A DNA stretch of 64,000 nucleotides, taken from contig NZ_CP042466.1 of the NCBI RefSeq assembly GCF_008330225.1, positions 2,056,501-2,120,500 on the forward strand, given 5' to 3'. Under the pieces are notes generated by a model that saw only the letters and a list, made by a program, of their open reading frames with translations, did no database searches and had not been told where the DNA came from. How positions within the stretch are numbered: position 1 is the first letter of the stretch; each line of letters starts with the position of its first letter. Shown here in pieces: positions 29,807 to 38,075 of the stretch. A program made the translations under genes and the position numbers. Source of the DNA: Geobacter sp. FeAm09. Its GTDB lineage: Bacteria > Desulfobacterota > Desulfuromonadia > Geobacterales > Pseudopelobacteraceae.

Positions 29807-30639
29807 AGCCTGCTCTCGATCCAGCGGTTATATTTTTTGAGCGAATCCCCCGCCCCCACCTCCACGAAACGGGTGGCGCCGGCCCGCTTCAGGGCGCGAT
29901 AGGTCTGTTCCCAGTGGACCGTCTCCGTCAGTTCCCGCATCAGGAAAGGGGGGATCTCGGCAGCGGTGAGGAACTCCTGGTCAATGTGGTTCATGAGCGG
30001 GATGGCCGGTTCCCGGTAGCGGTAATCCCGGAAGATGGTCGTCAGCTCTTCCTCCGCCTCGGCCAGGAGCGGTGTGTGCAATGGGGCGTCGCAGGGGAAG
30101 AGTTTGGCCGAAAAGGCACCCGTCGCCAGCGCTTCGCCCAGGGTCGCCTCCATGTCGTGGCGCCGGCCGGCCAGCAGTAAATGGTGCGAAGTATTGTGAT
30201 TGGCCAGGAATACCGTGCCTTCGGCGGCCAGTACCGCCAGCTTCTCCGCCGAAAGTCCCACCAGGCATCCCAGGGCATAGTCGCGCCCGCTGAAGCGCTG
30301 CTCCATGCAGGAACCGACCCGAAAGGCGATCTCCAGCACCTCTCCCTCGCCGACCGAGCCGCAGGCCGCCAGGGCGGCGTAGATGCCCATGCTGTGCTCG
30401 GCCGCCACCGCCGGCTTCACCCCCTCCAGCCGCAGGCGGCGCTGGCGGTAGAGGCTCGCGGCCACCCCGTAGACCTGGAGGGCCACCTGCTCCGTATGCG
30501 TCCCCGCCGCCCAGGTAAAGGTGGACAGGTCCAGGCCGGTATGGGCGCGGGCCAACGCGGCAACCTCGTTAAAATCGGCGTCGTCGGGAAATGCGGCATC
30601 GTGGGCCAGGGGCTGACCGGGAAACATGAAACAGATCAT
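29803..30639 (-). CDS. FabD-like acyltransferase (ACP S-malonyltransferase fold)
   Basis: The 278-residue protein follows the FabD order: FMFPGQP at the N-terminus, the nucleophile Ser83 in AAEHSMGIYAAL, and the catalytic His188 in CDAPLHTPLL. In ordinary FabD the elbow is GHSLGE; here Glu81 replaces the first Gly and Met follows Ser. The usual Arg that grips the malonyl carboxylate (near VGSCMEQR) may be Arg115. Because of the altered elbow, acyl choice could differ from malonyl. It is coupled to radical SAM and thioesterase genes by four-base overlaps. Confidence 0.78.
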   Translation of the reverse strand: MICFMFPGQPLAHDAAFPDDADFNEVAALARAHTGLDLSTFTWAAGTHTEQVALQVYGVAASLYRQRRLRLEGVKPAVAAEHSMGIYAALAACGSVGEGEVLEIAFRVGSCMEQRFSGRDYALGCLVGLSAEKLAVLAAEGTVFLANHNTSHHLLLAGRRHDMEATLGEALATGAFSAKLFPCDAPLHTPLLAEAEEELTTIFRDYRYREPAIPLMNHIDQEFLTAAEIPPFLMRELTETVHWEQTYRALKRAGATRFVEVGAGDSLKKYNRWIESRL

Positions 30640-32075
30640 TTTTTGCCTTCACAAGGGGATTGCGGGGCACGGCAGCAACTCGCGCGGTGTTCCCGCAGAT
30701 ATTCCGCCGGCTTCATCATGCGCTGGGTACGCAGCAAAACCCGGATGATATAGGGTATCTGGGAGGGCCGCACCTGGCGGACCCAGTCCATGAGGCTCTT
30801 GGTGCCGGCGGTATTGAGGATGGAGCGCCGCCAGGTTTCGGCATACAGCTCGAAGAAACGCTCTGCCCCCAGGCGCGGCTCCCACAGCAGGTGGTGCATG
30901 TCGAAATTGGCCCAGGGCTGCCCGGCGGTGCGGGCCAGTTCGCTTTGATAGTAGTCGGTCCCCGGCAGGGGGGTCAGGATGGTGAACCCGGCCCGCTGCA
31001 GGCCGTGACGTTCCACGAACGCCCACAACTCCCTGAACTGTGCCTCGTTCCAATCCGGGTCCACCAGGAAGTTGCCGTTGATGCCGTAGCGCAACTCCCG
31101 GGCGATGCGCACCGCCTCGATGCTGTCGCCGATGCCGGCATCCTTGGCCAAGCCGGCCAGGCCGTCGTCGCTGGCCGCCTCCAGCCCCAGAAAGATGTCG
31201 AAGTCCTTGGCCAGGGGGCGCCAGGCGGCCATCAACTCGCCGCTGCGGCGGATCAGGTCGGTGCGGGTCTGGACCAGGATCCAGCGCTTGTACACCCCCC
31301 GCCGCTTGAGGGCAGAGGCCAGTTCGAGGCTGCGCTCGGGATTATACCAGAACAGGTCGTCGGCCACAAAGACGGCATCGCCGCAGGTGGCGAAATCCTC
31401 CACCACCGCCGCAATGGAGCGTTCCCGGCAGGTGCGGCCGTAGAGTTGCCACACCGAGCAGAACGAGCAGTGGTGGGGGCAGCCCCGGGCGGTTTCGATC
31501 AGCCAGACCGGCTTGAACAACAGGCAGTGATAGCCGTTGCGATGCCGCTGCACCAGGTCGCGAGCCGGCAGGGGGACCAGGTCGAGGGGGGTGCGTTCCT
31601 CCAGGGGCGGGGTCGAGATCCAGCCATCGGTCGTCCTGAGCCGCAGGGCCGGCACCCGGGCCAGTTGTTCTCCCCGCTCCAGGCAATCTGCCAGGCGGAC
31701 GATTGCCTCTTCGCCGTCATCCACCATGATGGCGTCGATCAGGTCATGTTCAAGGGGGGCCGGGAAGGCGGCGGCGGCATGCCCCCCCACCACGATGAAG
31801 GCCTCCGGCGCGGCCAGGCGGACCTCCCGGGCGGTTGCCAGCACCCGGTCGAATTCCAGGGAGTGCAGGCAACTGATGCCCACCAGGCGGGGGCGCGTAC
31901 GGCGCACCCAGGTAGTGGCCCCTGGCCGGAAGCGCAGGTCGGCGATGGTGACGTGGTGCCCTGCGCCCAGCAGGGCGGCACCGAGGTATTCGAGCCCCAG
32001 AGGCTCGACCCGGAAGAAGGGACCAAGCCCGAAATGGTCGTTGCCGGGATGGGGGCGGAGCAACAGGATGTTCAT
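30636..32075 (-). CDS. Cobalamin-binding-domain radical SAM protein (operon copy 3)
   Basis: The 479-residue protein has a B12-binding domain (VEPLGLEYLGAALLGAGHHV; FIVVGGHAAAAFPAPLE; VDDGEEAIVRLADC) and a radical SAM core with TARGCPHHCSFCSVW (CxxxCxxC). The sequence FLGLEAASDDGLAGLAKDAG and ILTPLPGTDYY are core landmarks. The C-terminal ~110 residues are helical and end in a Cys-containing tail (RASCCRAPQS). It is flanked by four-base overlaps on both sides. The substrate is unknown; methyl transfer or C-C bond formation on an acyl-ACP is one possibility by context. Confidence 0.87.
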   Translation of the reverse strand: MNILLLRPHPGNDHFGLGPFFRVEPLGLEYLGAALLGAGHHVTIADLRFRPGATTWVRRTRPRLVGISCLHSLEFDRVLATAREVRLAAPEAFIVVGGHAAAAFPAPLEHDLIDAIMVDDGEEAIVRLADCLERGEQLARVPALRLRTTDGWISTPPLEERTPLDLVPLPARDLVQRHRNGYHCLLFKPVWLIETARGCPHHCSFCSVWQLYGRTCRERSIAAVVEDFATCGDAVFVADDLFWYNPERSLELASALKRRGVYKRWILVQTRTDLIRRSGELMAAWRPLAKDFDIFLGLEAASDDGLAGLAKDAGIGDSIEAVRIARELRYGINGNFLVDPDWNEAQFRELWAFVERHGLQRAGFTILTPLPGTDYYQSELARTAGQPWANFDMHHLLWEPRLGAERFFELYAETWRRSILNTAGTKSLMDWVRQVRPSQIPYIIRVLLRTQRMMKPAEYLREHRASCCRAPQSPCEGKK

Positions 32076-33397
32076 GGTTTCATTCCATCGCTGGCGTCAG
32101 GCGCAGCAGGGGCCGGGTACACGACTTCCTCGTCCCCGTACACCCCTCCCCGCCGCAGGACATTATAGGCCAGATTGATGAGCTTGCCGTTTCCCTGCAT
32201 GACCCGCGAGATGACCGAGGGCCAGCGGTAGACCTCGCGCCGCGCGGCCCGCCATCCCTTGTACAACTGTTCCGGCGTCATCAGCTTGGGACGGAAGACC
32301 ACCTGATTATGGTCATAGTGCTGCCATTCCTTATGGAGCATGCGCCCCTCCCGGTCAAACTGCTCGAACAGCGCCGTGCCGGGATAGGGGGTCAGGATGT
32401 GAAAGGTCGGGATACTGGGCGCGCACTCCTCCAGATACCGGACCGTGGTTTCGAAAACGCTTTCGTCATGGTCATCGAAGCCGAAGATCATGGAGGCCTC
32501 CAGCACGATACCGGTGTCACGCACCCGCTTGATCAGGTCCGCCTGGCTGAATCTGCTGCCGGTCTTGGGGTGGTTGGCCTGGGGGCCTGCTACCGATTCG
32601 ATGCCGACAAAGATGCCGATGCAGCCGGATTTTGCCAAGAGGCTCACCAATTCGGGATCTTCGGCGAAACGGAGGTTGGCCTGCCCCCCCCAGCGCAGCC
32701 CGAGACCGGCCATGCCGCGCAGGATCGGCTTGGCCCGCTCCGGGTCGCCCAGGATATTGTCGTCGAGAAACACCGTCAGCTTGCGGTCGAAGGAGCGCAG
32801 TTCCGCCAGGATGTCGTCGGGGTCGCGGTAGCGAAAGGTACGGCCGAAATAGGGGGTGACCGTACAGAACGGACAGTCGTAGGGGCACCCGCGGCTGGCC
32901 TGGATGGTCTGGGTGGTGAGGTAGGTGCGGCCACCCAGGAAGTCTCGCCGTGACCAGGGGATATCCAGGAGGTTCCCCTGGGGGATGCTGCGGTAGAGCG
33001 GCGCCATGCGCCCGGCCCGCAGGTCGCTCAGAAGTTGCGGCCAGACCGGTTCCGCCTCGCCGATCACCACCGCATCGGCATGCTGGAGCGCCTCATCGGG
33101 GAGCACCGTGGGATGGATGCCGCCCAAAACCACCGGAATGCCCCGTTGCCGGAAACGGTCGGCGATCTCATAGGCCCGGACCGCCTGATGGGTCATGGCG
33201 GTAATCCCGACCAGGTCGAACGTGCCGTCAAAAGGGATATCTTCATGGATCTCGTCGGCCAGCAGCACCTCCCACTCGGGCGGCGTGGCCGCAGCGACCT
33301 GTTTCAGGGAGAGGGACGGGAGTTGAAAACGGCGCACCCATCCCAGCTTTTGGGTGGCGGGATAGACCAGCAGCAGTCTCGGAGCGGCAGTCATCAC
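32072..33397 (-). CDS. Cobalamin-binding-domain radical SAM protein, HpnP-like (operon copy 2)
   Basis: The 441-residue protein has a B12-binding domain (GITAMTHQAVRAYEIADRFR; VVLGGIHPTVLPDEAL; GEAEPVWPQLL), radical SAM motif ASRGCPYDCPFCTVTPYFG and a C-terminal DUF4070-like region (WQHYDHNQVVFRPKLMTPEQ, then LYKGW). This three-part layout matches HpnP, the hopanoid C-2 methylase, and its relatives. No hopanoid biosynthesis gene is present, so another hydrophobic substrate is likely. It is clearly paralogous to the gene at 33471, and the two are separated by a 73 bp gap. Confidence 0.87.
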   Translation of the reverse strand: MMTAAPRLLLVYPATQKLGWVRRFQLPSLSLKQVAAATPPEWEVLLADEIHEDIPFDGTFDLVGITAMTHQAVRAYEIADRFRQRGIPVVLGGIHPTVLPDEALQHADAVVIGEAEPVWPQLLSDLRAGRMAPLYRSIPQGNLLDIPWSRRDFLGGRTYLTTQTIQASRGCPYDCPFCTVTPYFGRTFRYRDPDDILAELRSFDRKLTVFLDDNILGDPERAKPILRGMAGLGLRWGGQANLRFAEDPELVSLLAKSGCIGIFVGIESVAGPQANHPKTGSRFSQADLIKRVRDTGIVLEASMIFGFDDHDESVFETTVRYLEECAPSIPTFHILTPYPGTALFEQFDREGRMLHKEWQHYDHNQVVFRPKLMTPEQLYKGWRAARREVYRWPSVISRVMQGNGKLINLAYNVLRRGGVYGDEEVVYPAPAAPDASDGMKP

Positions 33398-33470
33398 AAC
33401 GATACCGCCCCCGGGCGGCGTGACGGGAACATGACGCCCTCGCCTGTCGAAGAACCAACGGCCCGATTCG

Positions 33471-34757
33471 TCACGCCGTCACCTTCCGGCGTTTCAGGGC
33501 CGAGCGGAAACCGAAATTCATCGGCCCGAAGACCTGTACCGAGCGGTGCAGCTTGAAGATACGGCGGTACATGGACGAAAAGGAGTAGAACGAACGGCAC
33601 AGTTCCTCATAGCCCTGCTGGAGCTGTTCGGCGCTCATGCCGAGCGGTCGGAAGGTGACGTGCTCCATGTCATAGTCGCGCCAGTTGTTGGAGAAGATGC
33701 GCCCCTCGGCCTCGAGGCGGCGGCGGACGCTGGTGCCGGGATACGGGGTCAGGATGGGGAAGATGGCCGCCTCGATGCGGGCATCCTCGCAGAACCGGAG
33801 CGTCTGTTCGAAGATGGCCGGGGTATCGCCATCGTACCCCATGACAAAGGAGCCCAGAATGCCGATGCCGTTGTCGCGAAACGCCTGGGCGTCCTCCAGA
33901 TAGGAACGGGCCCGGTTGGTCACCTTGCCCATGGCCGACAGGGAATCCTGGTTCAGGGACTCGAAGCCCACGAACATCCCCACGCAGCCCGATTCTCCGG
34001 CCGCCTTCATCAACTCCCGGTCGGCGGCAAAATCGATGGGGGAATGGGAGAGCCACTTGAAATCCATGCCCTTCATGCCGGCAAACAACTCCAGGGCGTA
34101 CTTCCGGTCGGCAACGATGTTGTCGTCCACGAAAAAGAGAAACGAATTGGCCGTGCGGAGCTGCTCAAGCTCCCGCAGGATGTTGTCCACCGGCCGCTTG
34201 CGGTATTTGCGGCCGTAGAAAGCGGTCACCGAGCAGAATTCGCAGTCAAAGGGACAGCCGCGGGTCGTCTGGATGGTGTTGGTGAGGAGATAGCGCTTAC
34301 CCGCGAAGATCTCGCGGCGGGCGCGGGGGATGTTGGCCATCTCCATCTGGGAACCGGATTGATAGAGACGCTTGAGGCTCCCCTGGCGATGATCGGACAA
34401 AAGCTGCGGCCAGACCAGTTCCCCCTCCCCCACCACCACGGCATCCGCGTGGCCGAGCGCCTCGTCCGGCAGGTTGCTGGCATGGAAGCCTCCCATGACC
34501 ACCGTCGTGCCCCGGCGGCGGAATTCGTCGGCTATCTCGTAGGCGCGGGGCGCCTGGGGGGTCATGGCGGTCAGGGCCACAAGGTCGGCAGTGCCGGAAT
34601 AGTCGATGGTTTCGAAATTGTCGTCAACAAAGGCGACGTCCCACTCCGGAGGGGTAACGGCGGCAATCGATGCCAGGGACAGGGTGGGGAATTTAAAGGC
34701 CAACTCGCCCCACAGACGCCCCTTTTCCCAGCCGGGTGAGACGAAAAGCACCTTCAT
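33471..34757 (-). CDS. Cobalamin-binding-domain radical SAM protein, HpnP-like (operon copy 1)
   Basis: This 428-residue paralogue of the 32072 gene has a B12-binding domain (ALTAMTPQAPRAYEIADEFR; VVMGGFHASNLPDEAL; GEGELVWPQLL), the cluster motif TTRGCPFDCEFCSVTAFYG and a DUF4070-like tail (WRDYDMEHVTFRPLGMSAEQ). The pair presumably arose by duplication and may act on successive positions of the same molecule. Its start overlaps the stop of the ACP gene by four bases, which suggests an ACP-tethered substrate; that is inference. Confidence 0.87.
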   Translation of the reverse strand: MKVLFVSPGWEKGRLWGELAFKFPTLSLASIAAVTPPEWDVAFVDDNFETIDYSGTADLVALTAMTPQAPRAYEIADEFRRRGTTVVMGGFHASNLPDEALGHADAVVVGEGELVWPQLLSDHRQGSLKRLYQSGSQMEMANIPRARREIFAGKRYLLTNTIQTTRGCPFDCEFCSVTAFYGRKYRKRPVDNILRELEQLRTANSFLFFVDDNIVADRKYALELFAGMKGMDFKWLSHSPIDFAADRELMKAAGESGCVGMFVGFESLNQDSLSAMGKVTNRARSYLEDAQAFRDNGIGILGSFVMGYDGDTPAIFEQTLRFCEDARIEAAIFPILTPYPGTSVRRRLEAEGRIFSNNWRDYDMEHVTFRPLGMSAEQLQQGYEELCRSFYSFSSMYRRIFKLHRSVQVFGPMNFGFRSALKRRKVTA

Positions 34758-35011
34758 TTTTTATGTTCCGCGATGTAATCCGCCATGCTGCGCACCGAGG
34801 CAAAGACCTTCGTGCCGGTGGCCGCATCGGGCACCACCACGCCGAAATCCTTTTCCATGGCCACCACCAGTTGCAGGGCATCTATGGAGTCGAGCCCCAG
34901 GCCTTCGCCGAACAGGGGTGCGTCGGTTTCGATTTCGTCCGGCGACATCCCTTCGATGCGCAGACTTTCGATGATCATCTGTTTCACCTTTGGAATCAAC
35001 TCTTCACTCAT
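34754..35011 (-). CDS. Acyl carrier protein
   Basis: The 85-residue acidic four-helix protein carries the phosphopantetheine site GLDSIDALQLV with Ser42. Length and helix pattern fit a dedicated type II ACP (IETDAPLFGEGLG before the site, VRSMADYIAEH at the end). The motif DSID rather than DSLD is common in secondary-pathway ACPs. Lying between an acyltransferase gene and an HpnP-like radical SAM gene, it is the likely carrier for the acyl chain made by the KS/CLF, KR and DH at 17.4-20.9 kb. No phosphopantetheinyl transferase is in the window. Confidence 0.92.
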   Translation of the reverse strand: MSEELIPKVKQMIIESLRIEGMSPDEIETDAPLFGEGLGLDSIDALQLVVAMEKDFGVVVPDAATGTKVFASVRSMADYIAEHKK

Positions 35012-35066
35012 TCACACGTCCTCTCACAAATATAGTGCTTCGCACATGCCGTGCATCGGCATTTTT

Positions 35067-35972
35067 CTAATGCCTGCCGGGTTCCGGTGCGGGATGCTCC
35101 CCGCCCCAGAAGTCGAAGAAGTTATACCACTGGTCGGGATACCGTCCAATATACCGTTCGAACACCGCAGCCAACCGCTCCATGCCGCTCCGGATCGCCT
35201 CGGTATGCCCCCCGTGCCCCCCCGTGAAGTAGATCGGTTCGTCCATCAGCGTGGCGTACCGGTTCCCCTCCAGCGGCACGAAAACCGGGATGACCGGCGC
35301 TCCGCTGGCCAGGGAGAGATAGGCCGCCCCCACGGGAAAGGGGGTGGGCTTCCCGAAAAAGTCGATGACCGTGGTGTGGGAGGACCCGTCGCGCTCCCCC
35401 AGGAGACAGAGCACCTCGTTGCGCCGCAGGGCGTTGACCGCCTCGATGATCGCCAGGGGCGAGGTATCGTCCCGATCCACGTAAATGAAGCCGACGCCGC
35501 GCGCGCCGCGCACCTTTTCCCGCAGTTCGTTCACCTTCTCATCCGGCTCCCGGAAGGTGAGCACGTTGATCTTGTATCCCAGGTCGGCCAGCCCGAGCCC
35601 CCCCAGTTCCCAGTTGCCGAAATGGGGCGAAACCAGGATGGCGCCGGTTCCCGCGGCCAGGGCGTCATCCAGCGGTTTCTGGGAGCTGCGTCGGCCGATG
35701 AGGGCCTGCAGCCGGGGGCCGGTCAGGCGCATCATCAGCATCACGTCGCACCAGTTGCGGGCGTACTTGTAGTAGGCCGAAACCACCAGCCGCTCCACCC
35801 TTCTGCGGCCGGTGACGGTACGCATGTTCGCCCGGAAGCCGCGGCGTTTCTCCCCCAGGAAGAGGTAGAACAGCATCACGCAGCAGAAGGCGGCCGGGGG
35901 AAAGAGCCGGCGCGGCACCACGATGGTGAACAGGTTGATCAGGAACAGGTTGATACCGCTGTAGAGTGCCAT
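35067..35972 (-). CDS. Lysophospholipid/lipid A-type acyltransferase (LpxL/HtrB superfamily)
   Basis: The 301-residue protein has an N-terminal membrane anchor (INLFLINLFTIVVP and CVMLFYLFL) and the H-x4-E acyltransferase motif in SPHFGNWELGG (His117, Glu122). YVDRDDTSPLAI and LCLLGERDGS are further LPLAT landmarks. It should transfer an acyl chain, perhaps straight from the adjacent ACP, to a lipid or glycolipid at the inner membrane. The ATG at 35972 begins one base before the stop of the SPASM gene, and no other start fits the operon. Confidence 0.85.
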   Translation of the reverse strand: MALYSGINLFLINLFTIVVPRRLFPPAAFCCVMLFYLFLGEKRRGFRANMRTVTGRRRVERLVVSAYYKYARNWCDVMLMMRLTGPRLQALIGRRSSQKPLDDALAAGTGAILVSPHFGNWELGGLGLADLGYKINVLTFREPDEKVNELREKVRGARGVGFIYVDRDDTSPLAIIEAVNALRRNEVLCLLGERDGSSHTTVIDFFGKPTPFPVGAAYLSLASGAPVIPVFVPLEGNRYATLMDEPIYFTGGHGGHTEAIRSGMERLAAVFERYIGRYPDQWYNFFDFWGGEHPAPEPGRH

Positions 35973-35973
35973 C

Positions 35974-37350
35974 TCAGGTATGCGACACCTTGCCCGTTTT
36001 GACCGGGTGGTCCTTGAATTCCGCCTCCCACGCCTCGTCGGCGATCTCGCCGTAGCGGCGCGAATAGTCGTCCATGCTGTCCGCCAGACCGGTAAAGATC
36101 TCGTCCGCCCCTTCGTGGGTGGCGTAGGCCCCCTCCGAGGCGAACAGTTCCCGCCCCGCATCGGGATGGTCGATCAGCATGCAGGGGCGCAGCAGGTTGT
36201 CGTGTTCTCCCTGTTTCCGGCGGATCTTGCGGAACAACGGCGACGCCAGGGCATCGCGCAGCGAGGTGCGCCGGATGTTGTCCGCGGCAAAGTGGCAGAA
36301 GACGCACGGCTCGATATCGCCGTTGGCATTGATGTGGAAGTATTTTCTCCCTCCGGCCAGGCACCCGGAGATCATCGGCCCATCGTTCCAGAAATCGATG
36401 AACAGCATCGGTTTGGTGGCCCGGTAACCGACCACCGTCCGGCGCAGGAGGTCGCGCTGCTCGGGGGTCGGCATCAGTTCGGGATCGGGCTTGCGGCCCA
36501 CCGGCACATAGGAGAAGAGCCACATGGCGAAAACGCCCTTGTCCAGGAGCATGTCGATGTAGCGGGGATTGGTGATGATATCCGTATTCTTGCGGGAGTG
36601 GGTGAACGAACCGCAGAAGGAGAGCCCCCCCTCCCGCAGCAGGTCCATGGCCCGCATGACCTTTTTGAAATGTCCCGCACCGCGGCGTTCGTCGGTCTCC
36701 TGTTCATACCCCTCCAGCGAAAAGGCCGGCATGACGTTGCCCACCTCGGTCAACCGCTCCACCATCTGCTCGTCGATCAGGCCGCCGTGGGTAAAAACCA
36801 GAAAGGCCATGTCGCTGTGTTTCCTGAATATCTCGAAGATCCCCTTCATGTAGAACGGCTCGCCGCCGGAGATGACCGCAAAATAGATCCCCATCTCCTT
36901 GAGCTGGTTCAGCACCGAATCCAGTTCGTCCAGGGAGAGCTCCAGGGATTTCTTGTAATCGCCGGCGTAGCAGCCGTAGCAGGAGAGGTTGCACCGCATG
37001 GTCGGGCTGATAACCACCGTGGAGGGGGGATAAAAACCGTTTTGGTCGGCCCACTCCTTGCGTTTGTTGGTGCCGTTCAGCAGGTGGTTGATGGCCAGGT
37101 TGCTGATCCACTTGTCCCGCTGGTTGGGGTGCAGGTCGCGCAAAATGCGGCGGGGAAACTCGATGCTGGGGTGTTTGTCGCGGATCAGGCCGCGAATCCA
37201 GCGGATGCGCTCCTTGTAGTAATCCTTCTTGGGGATAAGTTCCATCAGATGCGTCATCTTGATCAGCGTGTCATCCGATGAATTGGTCGCCATGGACAGG
37301 AGGTACGAGAGCACTTTCTCCCTGGTATAGTTTTTCAGTGTCTGGATCAT
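35974..37350 (-). CDS. Radical SAM protein with SPASM-type C-terminus
   Basis: The 458-residue protein has ~110 N-terminal helical residues, then the cluster motif MRCNLSCYGCYAG (Cys120, Cys124, Cys127) and VISGGEPFYM of the radical SAM core. A SPASM-like C-terminus follows, with GCLAGGRKYFHINANGDIEP and CVFCHFA and a later Cys (RPCMLIDHP). There is no B12 domain. GGAG precedes the ATG at 37350. Such enzymes often modify peptides, but no precursor peptide is visible nearby; in this lipid-like operon a small-molecule or lipid substrate is equally possible. Confidence 0.82.
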   Translation of the reverse strand: MIQTLKNYTREKVLSYLLSMATNSSDDTLIKMTHLMELIPKKDYYKERIRWIRGLIRDKHPSIEFPRRILRDLHPNQRDKWISNLAINHLLNGTNKRKEWADQNGFYPPSTVVISPTMRCNLSCYGCYAGDYKKSLELSLDELDSVLNQLKEMGIYFAVISGGEPFYMKGIFEIFRKHSDMAFLVFTHGGLIDEQMVERLTEVGNVMPAFSLEGYEQETDERRGAGHFKKVMRAMDLLREGGLSFCGSFTHSRKNTDIITNPRYIDMLLDKGVFAMWLFSYVPVGRKPDPELMPTPEQRDLLRRTVVGYRATKPMLFIDFWNDGPMISGCLAGGRKYFHINANGDIEPCVFCHFAADNIRRTSLRDALASPLFRKIRRKQGEHDNLLRPCMLIDHPDAGRELFASEGAYATHEGADEIFTGLADSMDDYSRRYGEIADEAWEAEFKDHPVKTGKVSHT

Positions 37351-37412
37351 GCTTTCAACTCCACTCGCCTGAATCTGTTCTGATAGTACGCAGGTGTTTT
37401 CCCCATGACGCC

Positions 37413-38075
37413 TTACATGTAGCGCAGGAACGTCATGCAGATATTCCAGGTATCCCGCACCGGACGGAAATGACTCGTGGCGCGGCCATCGGCCACCCGC
37501 GCCGGCACCGCAAGGCAACCTATGGAAAATCCGCCGCGCCAGGCCTTCATGAGTATCTCCATCTCCAGGTCATAGCCGTCGGCGGCAAGCGCCACCGAGC
37601 TAAGCAGTCGCCCGGAATAGCAACGGAATCCGGACTGGCTGTCGTTGATCTCGAAGCCGGTCCGCCGGCGCATGCACCAGACGCCGAAACGGTTCCAGAT
37701 CTTGCGCAGGCCGCCCATTTCCTGGAACTGGCTGAAACGGGAGGCGATCAGGATATCGAAACCCCCCTCCCGGGCGGCAGCTACCACCCGGGGAACAGAG
37801 GATACATCATGCTGGCCGTCGGCATCAAGAGTTACGACGGCAGCGCAGTCATGCTCCAGCGCCCAGGCGAAACCGGTTCTGAGCGCCCTGCCTTTGCCCC
37901 GGTTGCGATTATGGCGCAGCAAAAGCGCCCCATGCCGCGCGGCGATGCTTGCCGTGGCGTCGGTGGACCCGTCGTCCACCACCACGACCGGACACCCCAG
38001 GCCGGCGCACTCGTCCAGGACCGCGGCCAGGGTCTTGGCGGCGTTGAACGCCGGGATCAGGATGCAGGCTGCCAT
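37413..38075 (-). CDS. Family 2 glycosyltransferase (polyprenyl-phosphate sugar transferase-like)
   Basis: The 220-residue GT-A enzyme has ILIPAFNAAKTLAAVLDEC, the nucleotide-binding VVVDDGSTDATASIA, and the DxD equivalent LDADGQHD. It is soluble; I see no TM segment at the C-terminus. It resembles dolichyl-phosphate mannosyltransferase catalytic domains and would put a sugar on a lipid carrier. It overlaps the deacetylase gene by 19 bp, so they are co-translated, and leads into the radical SAM/acyltransferase genes after 62 bp. Confidence 0.85.
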   Translation of the reverse strand: MAACILIPAFNAAKTLAAVLDECAGLGCPVVVVDDGSTDATASIAARHGALLLRHNRNRGKGRALRTGFAWALEHDCAAVVTLDADGQHDVSSVPRVVAAAREGGFDILIASRFSQFQEMGGLRKIWNRFGVWCMRRRTGFEINDSQSGFRCYSGRLLSSVALAADGYDLEMEILMKAWRGGFSIGCLAVPARVADGRATSHFRPVRDTWNICMTFLRYM

